Of a stretch of 64,000 bases of DNA, positions 11,510-22,071 are shown one piece after another. Made by a program: the position numbers and the translations under genes. Each line of letters opens with the position of its first letter. Positions within the stretch are counted from its first letter, which is position 1. The notes beneath the pieces were generated by a model. The model searched no databases. It had not been told where the DNA came from and was given only the letters and a program-made list of their open reading frames with translations. The DNA is from Cornus controversa (lineage: Eukaryota > Streptophyta > Magnoliopsida > Cornales > Cornaceae), in NCBI GenBank assembly GCA_026545225.1, contig CM048853.1:19551255-19615254 (forward strand). Reading direction: 5' to 3'.

Positions 11510-11935
11510 TCGGCCCTCATCCGATACCCCACATGATTGGCCCGCTCCGAGGATCATGTGACCTAAGACAACTCTGATAACCATCCTATGACCTGGACCA
11601 CTCCGAAAGGTCATTCTACCCTGGCAATGTATAGGATTGCCATTATGTGAGGGGACAACTCCGAGGCTCACATTCGTTGGACATACTCCGATTCCAGGCA
11701 TTAAGCCTAAGCATGGCGGGTCCACTCCGAGGGCCATACTTCTTGGACGTACTCCGATGGCAATATATTGGTTTGCCAAATTGTGAGGGGACAACTCCGA
11801 AGCTCACTAATGTTGGACACACTCCGATTCTAGGCATAGAGCCTTTGTATGGCGGGTCCACTCCGAGGGCCATACGTAGTGGATAATTATACCACTTCTC
11901 GTGACACAGTTGGACCACTCCGAAGTCCCGTGCAC
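11510..11935 (+). repeat. Series of hairpins with a conserved CTCCGA loop and varying stems
   Basis: About ten copies of CTCCGA occur at 28-75 bp spacing, usually within (G)GNCNACTCCGA. Several are enclosed by a local inverted repeat whose sequence differs each time: CACATGAT/ATCATGTG, ATGACCT/AGGTCAT, GTGAG/CTCAC (twice), and GTATGGC/GCCATAC or a close variant (twice). A larger unit of about 137 bp is repeated (11646 and 11783). The loop stays constant while the stem changes on both sides. Confidence 0.75.
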
Positions 11936-12798
11936 CTCTTTTTGCGTTAATTTTCCCGCAACCTCCCATATATGCAATGTGGATGCATACGTAATCAAGC
12001 ATTTTATTTTATGCTATCCCAATGCACCAGCTAGTATTAAAGTACATAGCATGCATTTCTCTCTACATAAACCCACATATAACCACGTATGTGTCATTTC
12101 CCTCCCATATATGCAATATGGATGCATATATACATAGCATAATACTTTCCTGCATCAACCCATACTTATGAATACTAAAAAGAAGTATTTAGCATACTTT
12201 TCATCACATTCCAACACATATACCACATACATGTTCAAAACCCGCATAACACCTCATATATGCCAACAACTTCAACTTTAGCACATTTTTATCATGCTAT
12301 AACCAATGCACACATTCGATATATAAATAAAGTTAGCATGCATCTCATATCCACATTCTCACATATAAACACGTATATGTCACATCCTGCATATAGTCAC
12401 ATATGCATGTATACTAGCATAAATATAATCATGCTTCCACTCAAGACATGCATTTACTACAAGTAACTAGCATGCTTTTCATTCACAATATATATATATC
12501 ACCACATATATATTCCGTCACCCTATATGTATTAAGGACATATAAAATACTTAGCACATCATAATCATGCTTTTCAAATGCTTACCAGAACCATATTCAT
12601 ATACATATAGCATGCATTTCCACTACTACCACAAATATATAATCACATATATATTTAACACCATGCATAAAAGCCACATATGCATACAATACAACACATA
12701 ACTAAACATGTATTATTTAGCATACTTTTTATAGACTTTAATCTATACCATACGTGCATATCACAATGCAAGGAAGCATTTAAATTTAACATGCTTTC

Positions 12799-12804
12799 GT
12801 ATCT

Positions 12805-12841
<37 letters not shown>

Positions 12842-12908
12842 TCCCATATATATATATATATATACTCACACCCTACGTATATACTCACATATATACCATA
12901 ACCACACT

Positions 12909-12942
<34 letters not shown>

Positions 12943-12960
12943 CACCTGTATATATATATA
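12799..12960. repeat. (TA)n microsatellites within element E
   Basis: Several long runs of alternating TA lie at about 12808-12838, 12846-12862, 12911-12940 and 12950-12960, interspersed with CACAC words. The short open frames here are low-complexity readings, not genes. Confidence 0.9.
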
Positions 12961-13982
12961 AATATCACATATGAGCAATTAAAGAACATATGTAAAATTA
13001 ACGACGTAATTAAAATATATACGTAGGAGATAGAGGCAAGAATCAACTTGCCTTAAGTCCCGCTCTCCAATGAATCGGCGTCTGCAAAGCAGTCCATACC
13101 AAGCCTGGTCCAATCTTGTGTCCAAGTCACATTTGAACCCACTTCTTTCCCTTTTTAAATTTCTGGCCCAATAAACTAGCCCAGACCACAAGGCCTACTT
13201 TCCAAAGCCCAATCTAGTCAAATTGAGGCCCGATTCACATCAACCAAACTCAATATATCGGCCAATGCAATCCATCCCAATTATAATTTAGCAGCAGCCC
13301 ATTTCAAGCCCATTCCCATGTGAATCCACAAGCAAACAACCAACAAGAACCCAACTCACCATGACAACCACTATGTAAGCATAGACTAACCTCCAAGGGC
13401 CACCAACCCAAACCAGTTGAATCATGCAAGACTCACCATGGACCTCAATCAACCAAGCTCAACCAATCAACATTGAACCTGAGCAGTCCACGCCACATGA
13501 ACCACCATGTTACACCACCTCATTACAGCCACGGGACACCATAGACCTGCTATAACCGAACCCACAGTAAGCACCCACAAACCAGCCACCACGGCTGTCC
13601 AAAAGAAGCAAGCTATCAAGAAAACCCAGCTAGAGTCCCTTCTGAACACAACCTACCAGCAAAGAACCCAAATAGTCCACATAGTCGAACCCAATTGCGA
13701 GCATCCGTCGGACCCTCATGATCGGACCACCTAGCCGCCCATGGTAGCCCCTGCACAAACCCAATTTTGAAACCCACTGTCGGAACCCATGTTCGGTGAT
13801 AAGTGTTCAATTCTATGCATTTGAACCCTCTTTATTGCATATGTTAGTTCCATTTTTATGATTACCGAGATATGTTTACGGTATTTTTGTGTTTTTGTTG
13901 TATTGCAGGTCTTGTAGTGAAAGGAGCAAAGTTTGAGGCTATTTGCAGCTGAAGAACAAAAATCAGAAATGCAGCCAAAGGC

Positions 13983-14080
13983 ATCTCGATCAATCGAGAT
14001 GTTGATCCCGATCAATCGAGATCTCATTTCGATTGATCTAAATCTCGATCAATCGAGATCCAATCTCGATTGATCGAGAT
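13983..14080. repeat. Palindrome array in the 5' LTR of A: five TCTCGATCAATCGAGA-type units
   Basis: Units start at 13983, 14005, 14026, 14042 and 14063, so spacing is 22, 21, 16 and 21 bp. Each is an inverted repeat with 7-bp arms (TCTCGAT/ATCGAGA) around CA or TG; the third is the TTTCGAT/ATCTAAA variant. The array ends about 127 bp before the TATA run. Confidence 0.9.
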
Positions 14081-14206
14081 TCTGCAGAAGCCACTTGCCC
14101 ACTTGCTCACCTGCTCTCCCACTTGCAACAAAATCTCCCTTTTTGCACAACTTAGGGGGATTGTCTGACTTGAACAAGACCCTTGGGGACCTTCTTGATA
14201 CAAGGG

Positions 14207-14235
14207 ATATATATATTGATATATATATATATGGT
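14207..14235 (+). promoter_or_regulatory. TATA region of the element A LTR promoter
   Basis: GATATATATATTGATATATA lies downstream of the palindrome array and upstream of the CT/CA-rich leader, the usual U3/R position. The same arrangement occurs in the 3' LTR (about 35240-35266) and, inverted, in both LTRs of B. Confidence 0.5.
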
Positions 14236-15202
14236 GGGCCCCAAGGTTCAGAAAAGGAACCCTAAATGCACCAAAAAGTCACATATCTCATATCTCTCAA
14301 CACACATCAGACCATCCAAGGAGAGACATTCGGGAGAGGAAGAGGAGAAGCTGAACCAGACCAAGAAGCTTCACTTTCTTCATCAATGGAAGAGTGCAAG
14401 GCAACCATGAGCAACTAACTCTTCTACTAGGGTGTTAGTTTCAACCCCTAGCCATGTAAACTTGTTCATCTTTGTAGCACTTGGGATTTGTAATTAAATG
14501 TTGATTATTTAGCCTAGTGATCATGTACACCAATACATTTCTTTTATATGTTCATATGATTTTGGTTTTATTCTTGTCTTAGAGTATAATCTTCATGTGA
14601 ATGCACAACATTTGCATATTCCACAAGAAGTGCAAATGATGGCTAGATAATGGTGTTTAAATGAATGTGTTGTGTTTGTTTGTATAAACCATGCCAAGAT
14701 AAGGTAGCTTGGATGCATGTAGGTTCACTTAGAGAGTAGGGTAATTAGATAGTTAGTTAGGTTGAAGAGCTATGCTTGTTGAAGATGGATTATGATAGGT
14801 GGACAAACACATTGATCTTTTGATATGTCATTGAGGTCACAAGCCTAATGACATTGTTAGGCATTTAATTAATGAATCCCATGCTTGCTACACTTATGAA
14901 CATGTGAATGGCTAGTGGTGGAAACCAACCCTAGTTCTCTCTCCCATCCTTTACTCTTTAATTTTATTGTCATTACATTCATGCAATAGTTTATAAACAA
15001 AAATTCAAAAACTTATTTTTAGGATTAAAGTGGAATTAATCTTTCTTTAAGACAATTGCGACTAGTCCTCGTGGGATCGATACCCTCTATATAGAACCGT
15101 ATCTACAAAGATTCGTGCTCTTGCGAGTGGTTAAATTATATTTTGATAAAAAGGGCAAAATTAAGCTTACAAAATAATTCGAATTTAGCCACATCAAAAT
15201 TT

Positions 15203-15220
15203 TGGCGCCGTTGCCGGGGA
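15203..15220 (+). other. Primer-binding site, tRNA-Asp
   Basis: TGGCGCCGTTGCCGGGGA is the exact complement of the 3' end of plant tRNA-Asp (…TCCCCGGCAACGGCGCCA). It lies 6 bp behind the LTR end. Use of tRNA-Asp is typical of Athila elements. Confidence 0.9.
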
Positions 15221-15484
15221 CTACGGTGTAATTGTCGCCATTGAAAGATTAAATCTGGTTTAATTCTTAGGCTAGAAATTCTTTCATTCTTTTTGTATAT
15301 ATCTTGTTTTTATCTCTCAAATTCCTTGATTTTAGGTATACCACATAGCGGGCATCTAAAAGAGTTAAAGTTGGAACCCTTTGTGAGTATAAAGTCTAAA
15401 ATTAGTGGGTTTGAGTTCATTCATTTTTCTTTGTATATATTATTGTTTATTTTTTGTATTGAGGTGTTGTTCTACTATTAATGC

Positions 15485-17100
15485 ATGCTAGGTAGACGGT
15501 CATTGTCACTTCCATTACTTCCGTGTAATATTGAACTTGAAAGAACACTTAGACAACGTAGAGGAACCTCTAGGGACCCTATATTGCCTAGGAAGGGAAA
15601 CATGGACCCAAATGAAAGACAACCTCCCAGATTACCTCCTTTTAATCATGAACAACCACCTCCTCAAGGAGAGTTGCTTATGGACTTTTATCTTCCGACT
15701 ATATTTGAAGTTCCTTCATGTATTCAATTTCTGGATGTAGCGGCAAATCAATTCGAAATAAAGTCCTCCACCATCAATCTTCTTAATAGCTTCCATGGTC
15801 TCCCTAATGAGGATTCATACCGGCACTTAGATTACTTCCTTTCTATGTGTTCCACCATTCGTGTACCACACTTTACGGAGGATGATCTAAAGTTGCGTAT
15901 GTTTCCCTTCTCCCTAAAAGATAAAGCTAGAAGTTGGTTCAATTCTTTAGAACCTAACTCAATCCATTCTTGGACGGAGATGCAAATAGAGTTCTTAAAA
16001 AAATACTTTCCAATAGGAAAGACGAGTGATATTCGGAGAGCCATCACCGGATTCACCCAAATTGACCAAGAATAATTTCATGAGACGTGGGAGAGATTAA
16101 AAGACCTTCTTAAATCTTGTCCGCATCATGCTGTCCCAAAATGGTAGCTAGTGCAAAGCTTTTACGATGGGGTGAGTGAGCAACATAGACAAATGATAGA
16201 CTCCGCATGTGGAGGTGGATACCTTTTGAAAAGCCCCGATGAGGCATGAAAACTTTTTCAAACCCTAAGCAATAATTCAACTCAACGCTCCTCCACTAGG
16301 AAAGGGAAGGCCACCCAACCTTGTAGAGGAGTGCATAAAATTTCACGAGTAGATGAGGTTGCCATACAAGTAGAAGCCTTATCCCGAAAAATGGACCTAA
16401 TCATGAAAAATGGGCTGCCTACTCCAAGCCAACCTGTTCAAAATCAGGAAAGATGTTCATTTTGCTATAGTACTTCATATTTCGTGCGAGATTGTCCTAT
16501 TGCCGGGCAATCTCCCGATTATGCTCAAGAGCAAGCGAATACCTTGTACTCTAAACAAATGAATGATCCGTATTCAAACACATACAATCCTGGTTACAAG
16601 AATCATCCAGCTTTTTCATGAAAACCTCAAGAATCAAGTCCCTCTTTTCAAGGGCAGAATTCTTTCAATTCCTAATCTCAACAGCCTCATTATAGGCCGA
16701 ATCCTCAACCTTACCATCAAAGATCCAATTACAAACAACCACCACCTCCTCCGAGAAGCCAAGGCTTTGAAGAAAGAGTGATAAACAATCTTGAGGCCAA
16801 TACCCGCTTATTGCAAACTCACTCTCAATCAATCTCTAAGATGGAAGCTAATGCTCAATCTATGGCTAGGTTAGAAGCTCAAATCGGGCAACTAGCCAAT
16901 GCCCTAAATAAAAGGGAGGAAGGTAAGTTGCCGAGTCAACCGGTGGCGAATCCTAAGGGTGTTCATATGATTGAAAATCCATCATCTTTATCTTGTAATG
17001 CTCCTCCGGAGCAAGTTCAATCAATCACCACCTTAAGGAGTGGTAAAGTCATCAATTCCAAGGTAGGAGAGGAAGAGAGAAAGGAATTCCAAGAGCAGCC
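15485..17100 (+). pseudogene. Gag of element A, first part (five in-frame stops, split by element B)
   Basis: The reading starts [15 protein letters not shown] and follows the gag of B in a single frame to the break at 17100, with no frameshift. Stops lie at 16073 (TAA), 16145 (TAG), 16247 (TGA), 16619 (TGA) and 16673 (TAA). By comparison with B all five are C-to-T or G-to-A transitions. The gag core ([24 protein letters not shown]) and the zinc knuckle [14 protein letters not shown] are present; the knuckle histidine is Tyr here. The frame resumes at 29420 beyond element B, where the target duplication CAGCC is repeated. Confidence 0.9.
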
Positions 17101-17810
17101 CAAGTTTACATGGCTAGGGGTTGAAACCAACACCCTAGTAGAAGAGTTAGTTGCTCATGGTTGCCTTGCACCCTTCCATTGATGAAGAGAATGAAGCTTC
17201 TTGGTCTGGTTCAGCCCTTCCTCTTCCTCTCCCGAAGGTCTCTCTCTTCTTCCTCTGATTTGTATGTGTTGAGAGATGTGAGATATGTGGCTTTTGGTGC
17301 TTTTTGTATGCTTTTTGGCTCCTTTGGGCCCACCATATATATATATATATATCATTATATATATCTCTTGTATCAAGAAGGCCCCCAAAAGTCTTGTTCA
17401 AGTCAGACAATCCCCTTAAGTCGTGCAAAAAGGGGGATTTTGTTGCAAGTGGGAGAGCAGGTGAGCAAGTGGCCAAGTGGGCTCTGCAGCATTTCGATTG
17501 ATCGAAATTGCATTTCGATTGATCGAAATTGCATTTCGATTGATCGAGATTTCGATCAATCGAAATGAGATTTCGATCAATCGAAATTTCGATTGATCGA
17601 AATCCACATCTCGATTGATCGAAATGCCTTGGCAACAGTTTCTGATTTCATCTCTTGACTGCAGAAAACTTCCAACTTTGCTCCATTTACTCCAATACCT
17701 GCAATACATCAAAAACACAAAAATACCGTAAACATATCTCGGTAAACGCAAAAACGGAACTAACGTATGCAATAAAGAGGGTTCAAATGCATAGAATTGA
17801 ACACTTATCA
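17101..17810 (-). repeat. 3' LTR of element B, truncated
   Basis: It matches 28728-29419 but lacks the part corresponding to 27993-28727, including the CA terminus. The truncation falls at the edge of the target duplication (CAGCC followed by CAAGTTTACATGG). It carries the array at 17491-17624 with seven palindromes, against six in the 5' LTR. Confidence 0.85.
17491..17624. repeat. Palindrome array in B's 3' LTR: seven TTTCGAT(TG/CA)ATCGAAA units
   Basis: Seven near-perfect inverted repeats are present, the first three at 21-bp spacing. The arms are TTTCGAT/ATCGAAA, against TCTCGAT/ATCGAGA in A. The third unit has no counterpart in B's other LTR. Confidence 0.9.
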
Positions 17811-17830
17811 CACCCCCAAACTTACATATT
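17811..17830 (-). other. Polypurine tract of element B
   Basis: On the minus strand AATATGTAAGTTTGGGGGTG directly precedes the LTR start TGATAAGTG. The same sequence precedes A's 3' LTR (34795-34811). Confidence 0.85.
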
Positions 17831-19629
17831 GCTAGTCCCTTAGCAATACAATATTACAAAAATGAAATCAACTATCTTATACAAAAGTTTAATCATGCTC
17901 AGTCATCAACTAGATAAAGGGCGCTCATCCATTCATTTCACAATTGGCAAATGCAACAAGTATTACAGAACTATGTGGTCATTAGCAAAAATGGACTTTC
18001 ACAAGCTATAAATGAACGACAGTCCCCACATGCTGGCCAGCCCGAACAACTATAACAATTCCAACCCCAAAATCCTCTTTGAAAAGTGAACATGCATTCT
18101 AACGTGTGGCTTTTGTCATATTTGGAGAAGAAAACGAACAAATCTGTTTTTAAGAGAAAAACTCATTGAAAATGCTCAACCCGGCTGTTTCATTATCACA
18201 AAACATTCATGATTGCTCATGTGCGGATGACCATGCAATGCTTAGCTCTTTTTGCTTTCTTGTAAGCCCATGTAGCGGCATTGGGCCAATGACTCCCAAA
18301 CCAATTGGTTTTAGGGCATTAGGCGAAGAAGCACCCCTCGGACTTAATAACCGAGCTTACAAGGCGATGAGCGTAAGCAAGCCATCCGCTTATTACTGCT
18401 CAACCTTACACACTTTTACACGAATATTTCTTGCTTTGAGGCATAGAAATCCGGTTTATTTAGTGAGAAGGCTTATTGCATATTTTTCACTTTTTATTTC
18501 TTCTTTTTTTTTTTTTTTTTTTTTACAACAACTGGAAGAACTTATTCTTTAAGATGTTCAGATAAAAACAGAAATTTTTAAAAATTCTCCCTCAGACTTA
18601 TACCCCACAATTTAAACTGCATGTGTGCGAATTTGTGCGGTTAAGGACAAATTTAGGGCAAGAATTGTACGTGCTCGAGTTTGGACAATAATGTAGACCG
18701 CTCTAGCCTACTATAAAGCTTGCAAAAGTGCGGGTATTTACAATGTTAAAGTTCTTAACTACCTGCTGCATTTACCTCGGACATTTATTCGAATGATCTT
18801 CCTTTACAAAGCAAGACATCATAGCAAGCATGCAAAAATATCACAGAAAAAAAAACTGCTCTACAATGACACTCAATATAATGACTGAACATTGCATGCA
18901 TATGCAAGTGGTATAGCATACCGCACCCCCAAACTTATATGCAACATTGTCCTCAATGCTTGGACAAGAAGAGCAAGGAAAGAAGTTACCGGGATGGCAG
19001 AATGCGAGAAAAATGAAATTCCACAGCAGCGGTCATCCTGTAAATAAGAAAAATCTGCACAGAATACCAACTGGATACCACGAGCATTACGAGGAACAAA
19101 AAGTAGATAAATAGAACATAATGAAATACTTATGCACAAACAGACAATGCCAATATCACTGTAAATCTAATGGTCTGAACTGGTGTTTCCCGATTGTCTA
19201 AGAGGTCTATGCGACAAGATATTGACTATCCAGGCGCGCTAACGTATAGCACGCAAAGGGGCTGCCTTTCTTTATTACCGCCATACTGTGTTGAAGCAAT
19301 CTCAACAGTATTGGGAATTAAAACCAGGTGGTAATAAACGGAAATCATCAACTGAATCGCATATATCAATTAGACAAGTGGTACTACATACATAGTCAAA
19401 GTCTAGAGAACAGATAAATTGACGGAAAGCAAAAAGAAAAGGCAGTAAAGATAACACATGTCATAAAAGCAAATATAAATGTATTCCATATAGATGAAAA
19501 TGCGTTTCAGTACAAAGGGTACATGTAGGTGGAATACGCAAAAAGAAACTAAACATGGCCAACATGGCCTATCAAAAATAAAGAAAGAAAAATACAGAAA
19601 GTAAAGCATAAAAGGTGAATAAAGTGCAG
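17831..19629 (-). other. Non-coding 3' region of element B between third ORF and PPT
   Basis: These 1.8 kb correspond almost throughout to 33004-34794 of element A, so this is an element-specific untranslated region. An open frame on the opposite strand (18166-18552, with SQNIHDCSCADD and GPMTPKPIGFRALGEEAPLG) is also open in A (34427-34158). The substitution pattern does not clearly show coding constraint, so it is not annotated as a gene. Confidence 0.6.
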
Positions 19630-20853
19630 CTACTCGAGGGCGGGTGGTGGTGGTGGTGGCTCGGTGGGAGCAGAAGTGGAGGTGGAGGCTCGACCTGCGA
19701 ACAGGAACTGCAGATCCTGCCGGAAGGCTCGGAACTCATCTAAGATCGCTCTCTGGCCCTGCACCAGAGAAGAAATGTCCGTCCGAATACCCGCCAGCTG
19801 ACTCTGCGTCACCTGGACGTGCTCGTCAAAACCCTGCTGGAGCCGCTCTACGTCAGCCGCCAGGCAGGAATAGCCTGTCGCTAAGATATCATGCCGCTCT
19901 GCAGCGACATCCATCTCCTCGTCCTCCATCTCCTCGTCCTCCGCCTCAGCCCCTGCTGGCTCTCCCTCATCCATCTCCACCGGGGCATCCATATCTACAT
20001 CGTCTGGTGGATCACCCTGATGGTCCTGTCGCTCTAAGTGTCGCCTCACCCGATCCCACTGAGTAGATGTGAAGCGGGTGGGCGGTGCCAACTGAATGTC
20101 AGTCCGACTGACTGGTATACTGGCACTGCTGAGAAAAGCGGCGATCAGGAATGGAAAGGGAAGCTACCAACTCGCTGCTCTCTTCTTCCTCTTGTTGACA
20201 AGGCCATCCCAAACTTTGTGCATCTGCCCCCAGATAAGCGATGGGACAGAAAACCAAGTGCCCGTATGGAAAGCATAGAGGCAACGGAGGAGGTCGCCCC
20301 TGCGCTCTGCCACGTGCTGCAGCGGACACGCGTTCTTGAGGAGAACGGTGTCCAGGAACCAATATCTGCTCGGGCATATCGATTTGGACGTGCAGTTGCG
20401 ACGGGGTGTGGTAAACTCCCCGCCACACATGTCCATCACCATCGAGAAGAGCGTAGTGTCGGCTGGGAGCGCGGCTCTATAAAGTGGCTGACCGTCCGGG
20501 CCAACCATATCCGTCGGCTGCTGGTGAGGAATGCCGAGCATATGAGCAATCCGGCTCGGCGTAATCGTGATCGTGACAGTGGCCACGGTAGTCTCGAGTG
20601 TATCTGGCGCTGTGCAGGAGTAGGTCATATGCTCGTAAAAGACCTGCACTAGGCGCTCGTGTGCCACGTCTGTGGGAGGCACACATAGCCGATCGAGGCG
20701 ACGCCTCCTGAGCTCGGCAACCGTCCACTCGGTGTCGGGACGCCTCTCAAACTCGGCTAAGTCGAAAACCTGCTCCGGGTGGAACTTCCGAGACCGGAAG
20801 GCTCGCCCGGGCACGTCACGAACAGCACCGGCGGCGTTCTTCACTCTTGCCAT
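19630..20853 (-). pseudogene. Third ORF (env-position) of element B, one in-frame stop
   Basis: From ATG 20853 (MARVKNAAGAVRDVPGRAFR) the frame runs 407 codons to 19630, broken only by TAG at 20164-20166 where A reads Arg. The N-terminal 230 residues are a globular domain with VTITITPSRIAHMLGIP and FLDTVLLKNACPLQHVAERR. They resemble the plant transposon protein domain often annotated Transposase_32. The C-terminal part is acidic (DEEMEDEEMD), then has a short helical stretch (VERLQQGFDEHVQ) and ends in a poly-Pro tail. In Athila elements this position holds the env-like ORF; no signal peptide or membrane segment is seen here. The function is unknown. Confidence 0.75.
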
Positions 20854-21477
20854 GGCCGCGGAACAGTCTGCACTGGATTCCAAAAGGTACGTAAATAAAA
20901 GATGAATAAGAAGAAAGTTAAACTACTACTAGACTAAAAGAATAAAAATAAAAATGAAGTCCTAGTCCAAGGTACTGACAAAAATGCAAAAAGTTGCACT
21001 CGAAGAGGCAATGTGAACGGGCGCAACCGAAACGAAGGTGCCATGGTTATACACCGAACACTAAGCGTTTGAAATGAAGAAAATGCCAAATCCCACTCCT
21101 GCTTGAATTCCTACCCCCCCCCCCGAAACCCACAAAAACTGGATTCGGACATCGCACTCGCAACCATCCACCCCAACATGATCTAACTATGTTTATTCCG
21201 CTGTAAAACTATCAAAAATGGCGAGAGAATAAACAAAAAGTAGCCATGCATCACTTACCTCGTGAGGAAGAAGATGAACGGCTCAACCGAAGAAAACTCC
21301 ACGCGCAGCCGCGAAGAGAAGATCGCGCAGATGCTTGCGGTGGATCGGACTGCTTCGGATGGCGGCGGATGATCGGGAATGGAAGATCGAGTGCTCGGGA
21401 GTGCTTGGAGAGTGCTTGGATCGCACAGAGGGAGAGAAGAAGTCGGATGGTTTTTTTAAAATGGGAGGGAAGCCCAA

Positions 21478-21510
21478 CGGTTTAAATAAATTTTCGGCTC
21501 ACGTGCAGGC
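21478..21510 (-). promoter_or_regulatory. Candidate internal promoter for B's third ORF
   Basis: On the minus strand the palindrome array (ending 21520) is followed by CACGTG (about 21500), then TTTATTTAAACC (21479-21490), then a CT-rich leader, and the third ORF at 20853. A (31161-31215) and the decayed element C (6375-6440) have the same order and distances. Confidence 0.45.
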
Positions 21511-21519
21511 TCCGCGTGC

Positions 21520-21902
21520 ATTTCGATTGATCGAAATGTGCATTTCGATCAATCGAAATTTCGATTGATCGAAATCTTGCTTCGATCAATCGAAACTAAC
21601 TTCGATGGATCGAGATTGTCTCTTCGATCAATCGAACATTCCTTCCCTAAATCACATTTTTACTTCGATCAATCGAACATTTAATTGATGCAATCGAACT
21701 TTTAGTTCGATCAATCGAAATCCCATTTTGATCAATCGAAAGTTTCGATCGATCAAAGACCTATCGAAGTGCAATCGAAGAATATCACCTCTCGGGACTT
21801 TGGACTTGGCAAATCTCTGCAATTTTTCGATCAATCGAAACCAAAATTTCGATCAATCGAAATTTTCGATTGATCGAAATCTTGGTTTCGATCAATCGAA
21901 AT
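21520..21902. repeat. Internal palindrome array of B, about 14-16 TTTCGATCAATCGAAA-type units
   Basis: A dense set of inverted repeats fills the space between the polyprotein and the third-ORF leader. Most have TTTCGAT/ATCGAAA or TTCGAT/ATCGAA arms, the type in B's LTRs. A middle part (about 21775-21815) is a spacer without units. It holds CCTCTCGGGACTTTGGA, which recurs inverted in A's array at 30900-30925. Confidence 0.9.
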
Positions 21903-22071
21903 GCTCAAAAACAGTCAGTTTAAAATATGCTTCAGAGACTTGGATATTGGGGAATTAGATACTACATTGCTTAGATACAAACCTACTTTGGATTAAAGGG
22001 ACACCATGGAAGCTTGATAGCGACCATGGCGTCGCCACCTTACACGTCTATGGCGCGACGTCCGGATCGGC

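Larger units (their letters stand above)
13797..15196 (+). repeat. 5' LTR of element A
   Basis: This is a 1400-bp TG...CA LTR. It matches 34812-36095 plus 40748-40882 apart from scattered substitutions and one missing palindrome unit. Contents in order: leader-like start, palindrome array (13983-14080), TATA region (about 14207-14233), CT- and CA-rich leader, and the conserved tail GTCCTCGTGGGATCGATACC before the PBS. Confidence 0.9.

Noticed and set aside
11643..12002. Open frames over the CTCCGA hairpin region, on both strands
   Set aside because: They arise from the tandem repeats and have no family resemblance. The repeat structure explains them.
12655..12978. Open frame rich in Tyr-Ile repeats
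   Set aside because: Translation of (TA)n microsatellites.
19644..20652. Plus-strand open frames opposite B's third ORF
   Set aside because: GC-rich shadows of the minus-strand ORF. The minus-strand frame is the one conserved in A.
21520..21902. Regularly spaced short repeats resembling a CRISPR array
   Set aside because: The repeats are 16-18 bp palindromes with spacers of 3-10 bp inside a plant retrotransposon. There are no unique 30-bp spacers and no cas genes.
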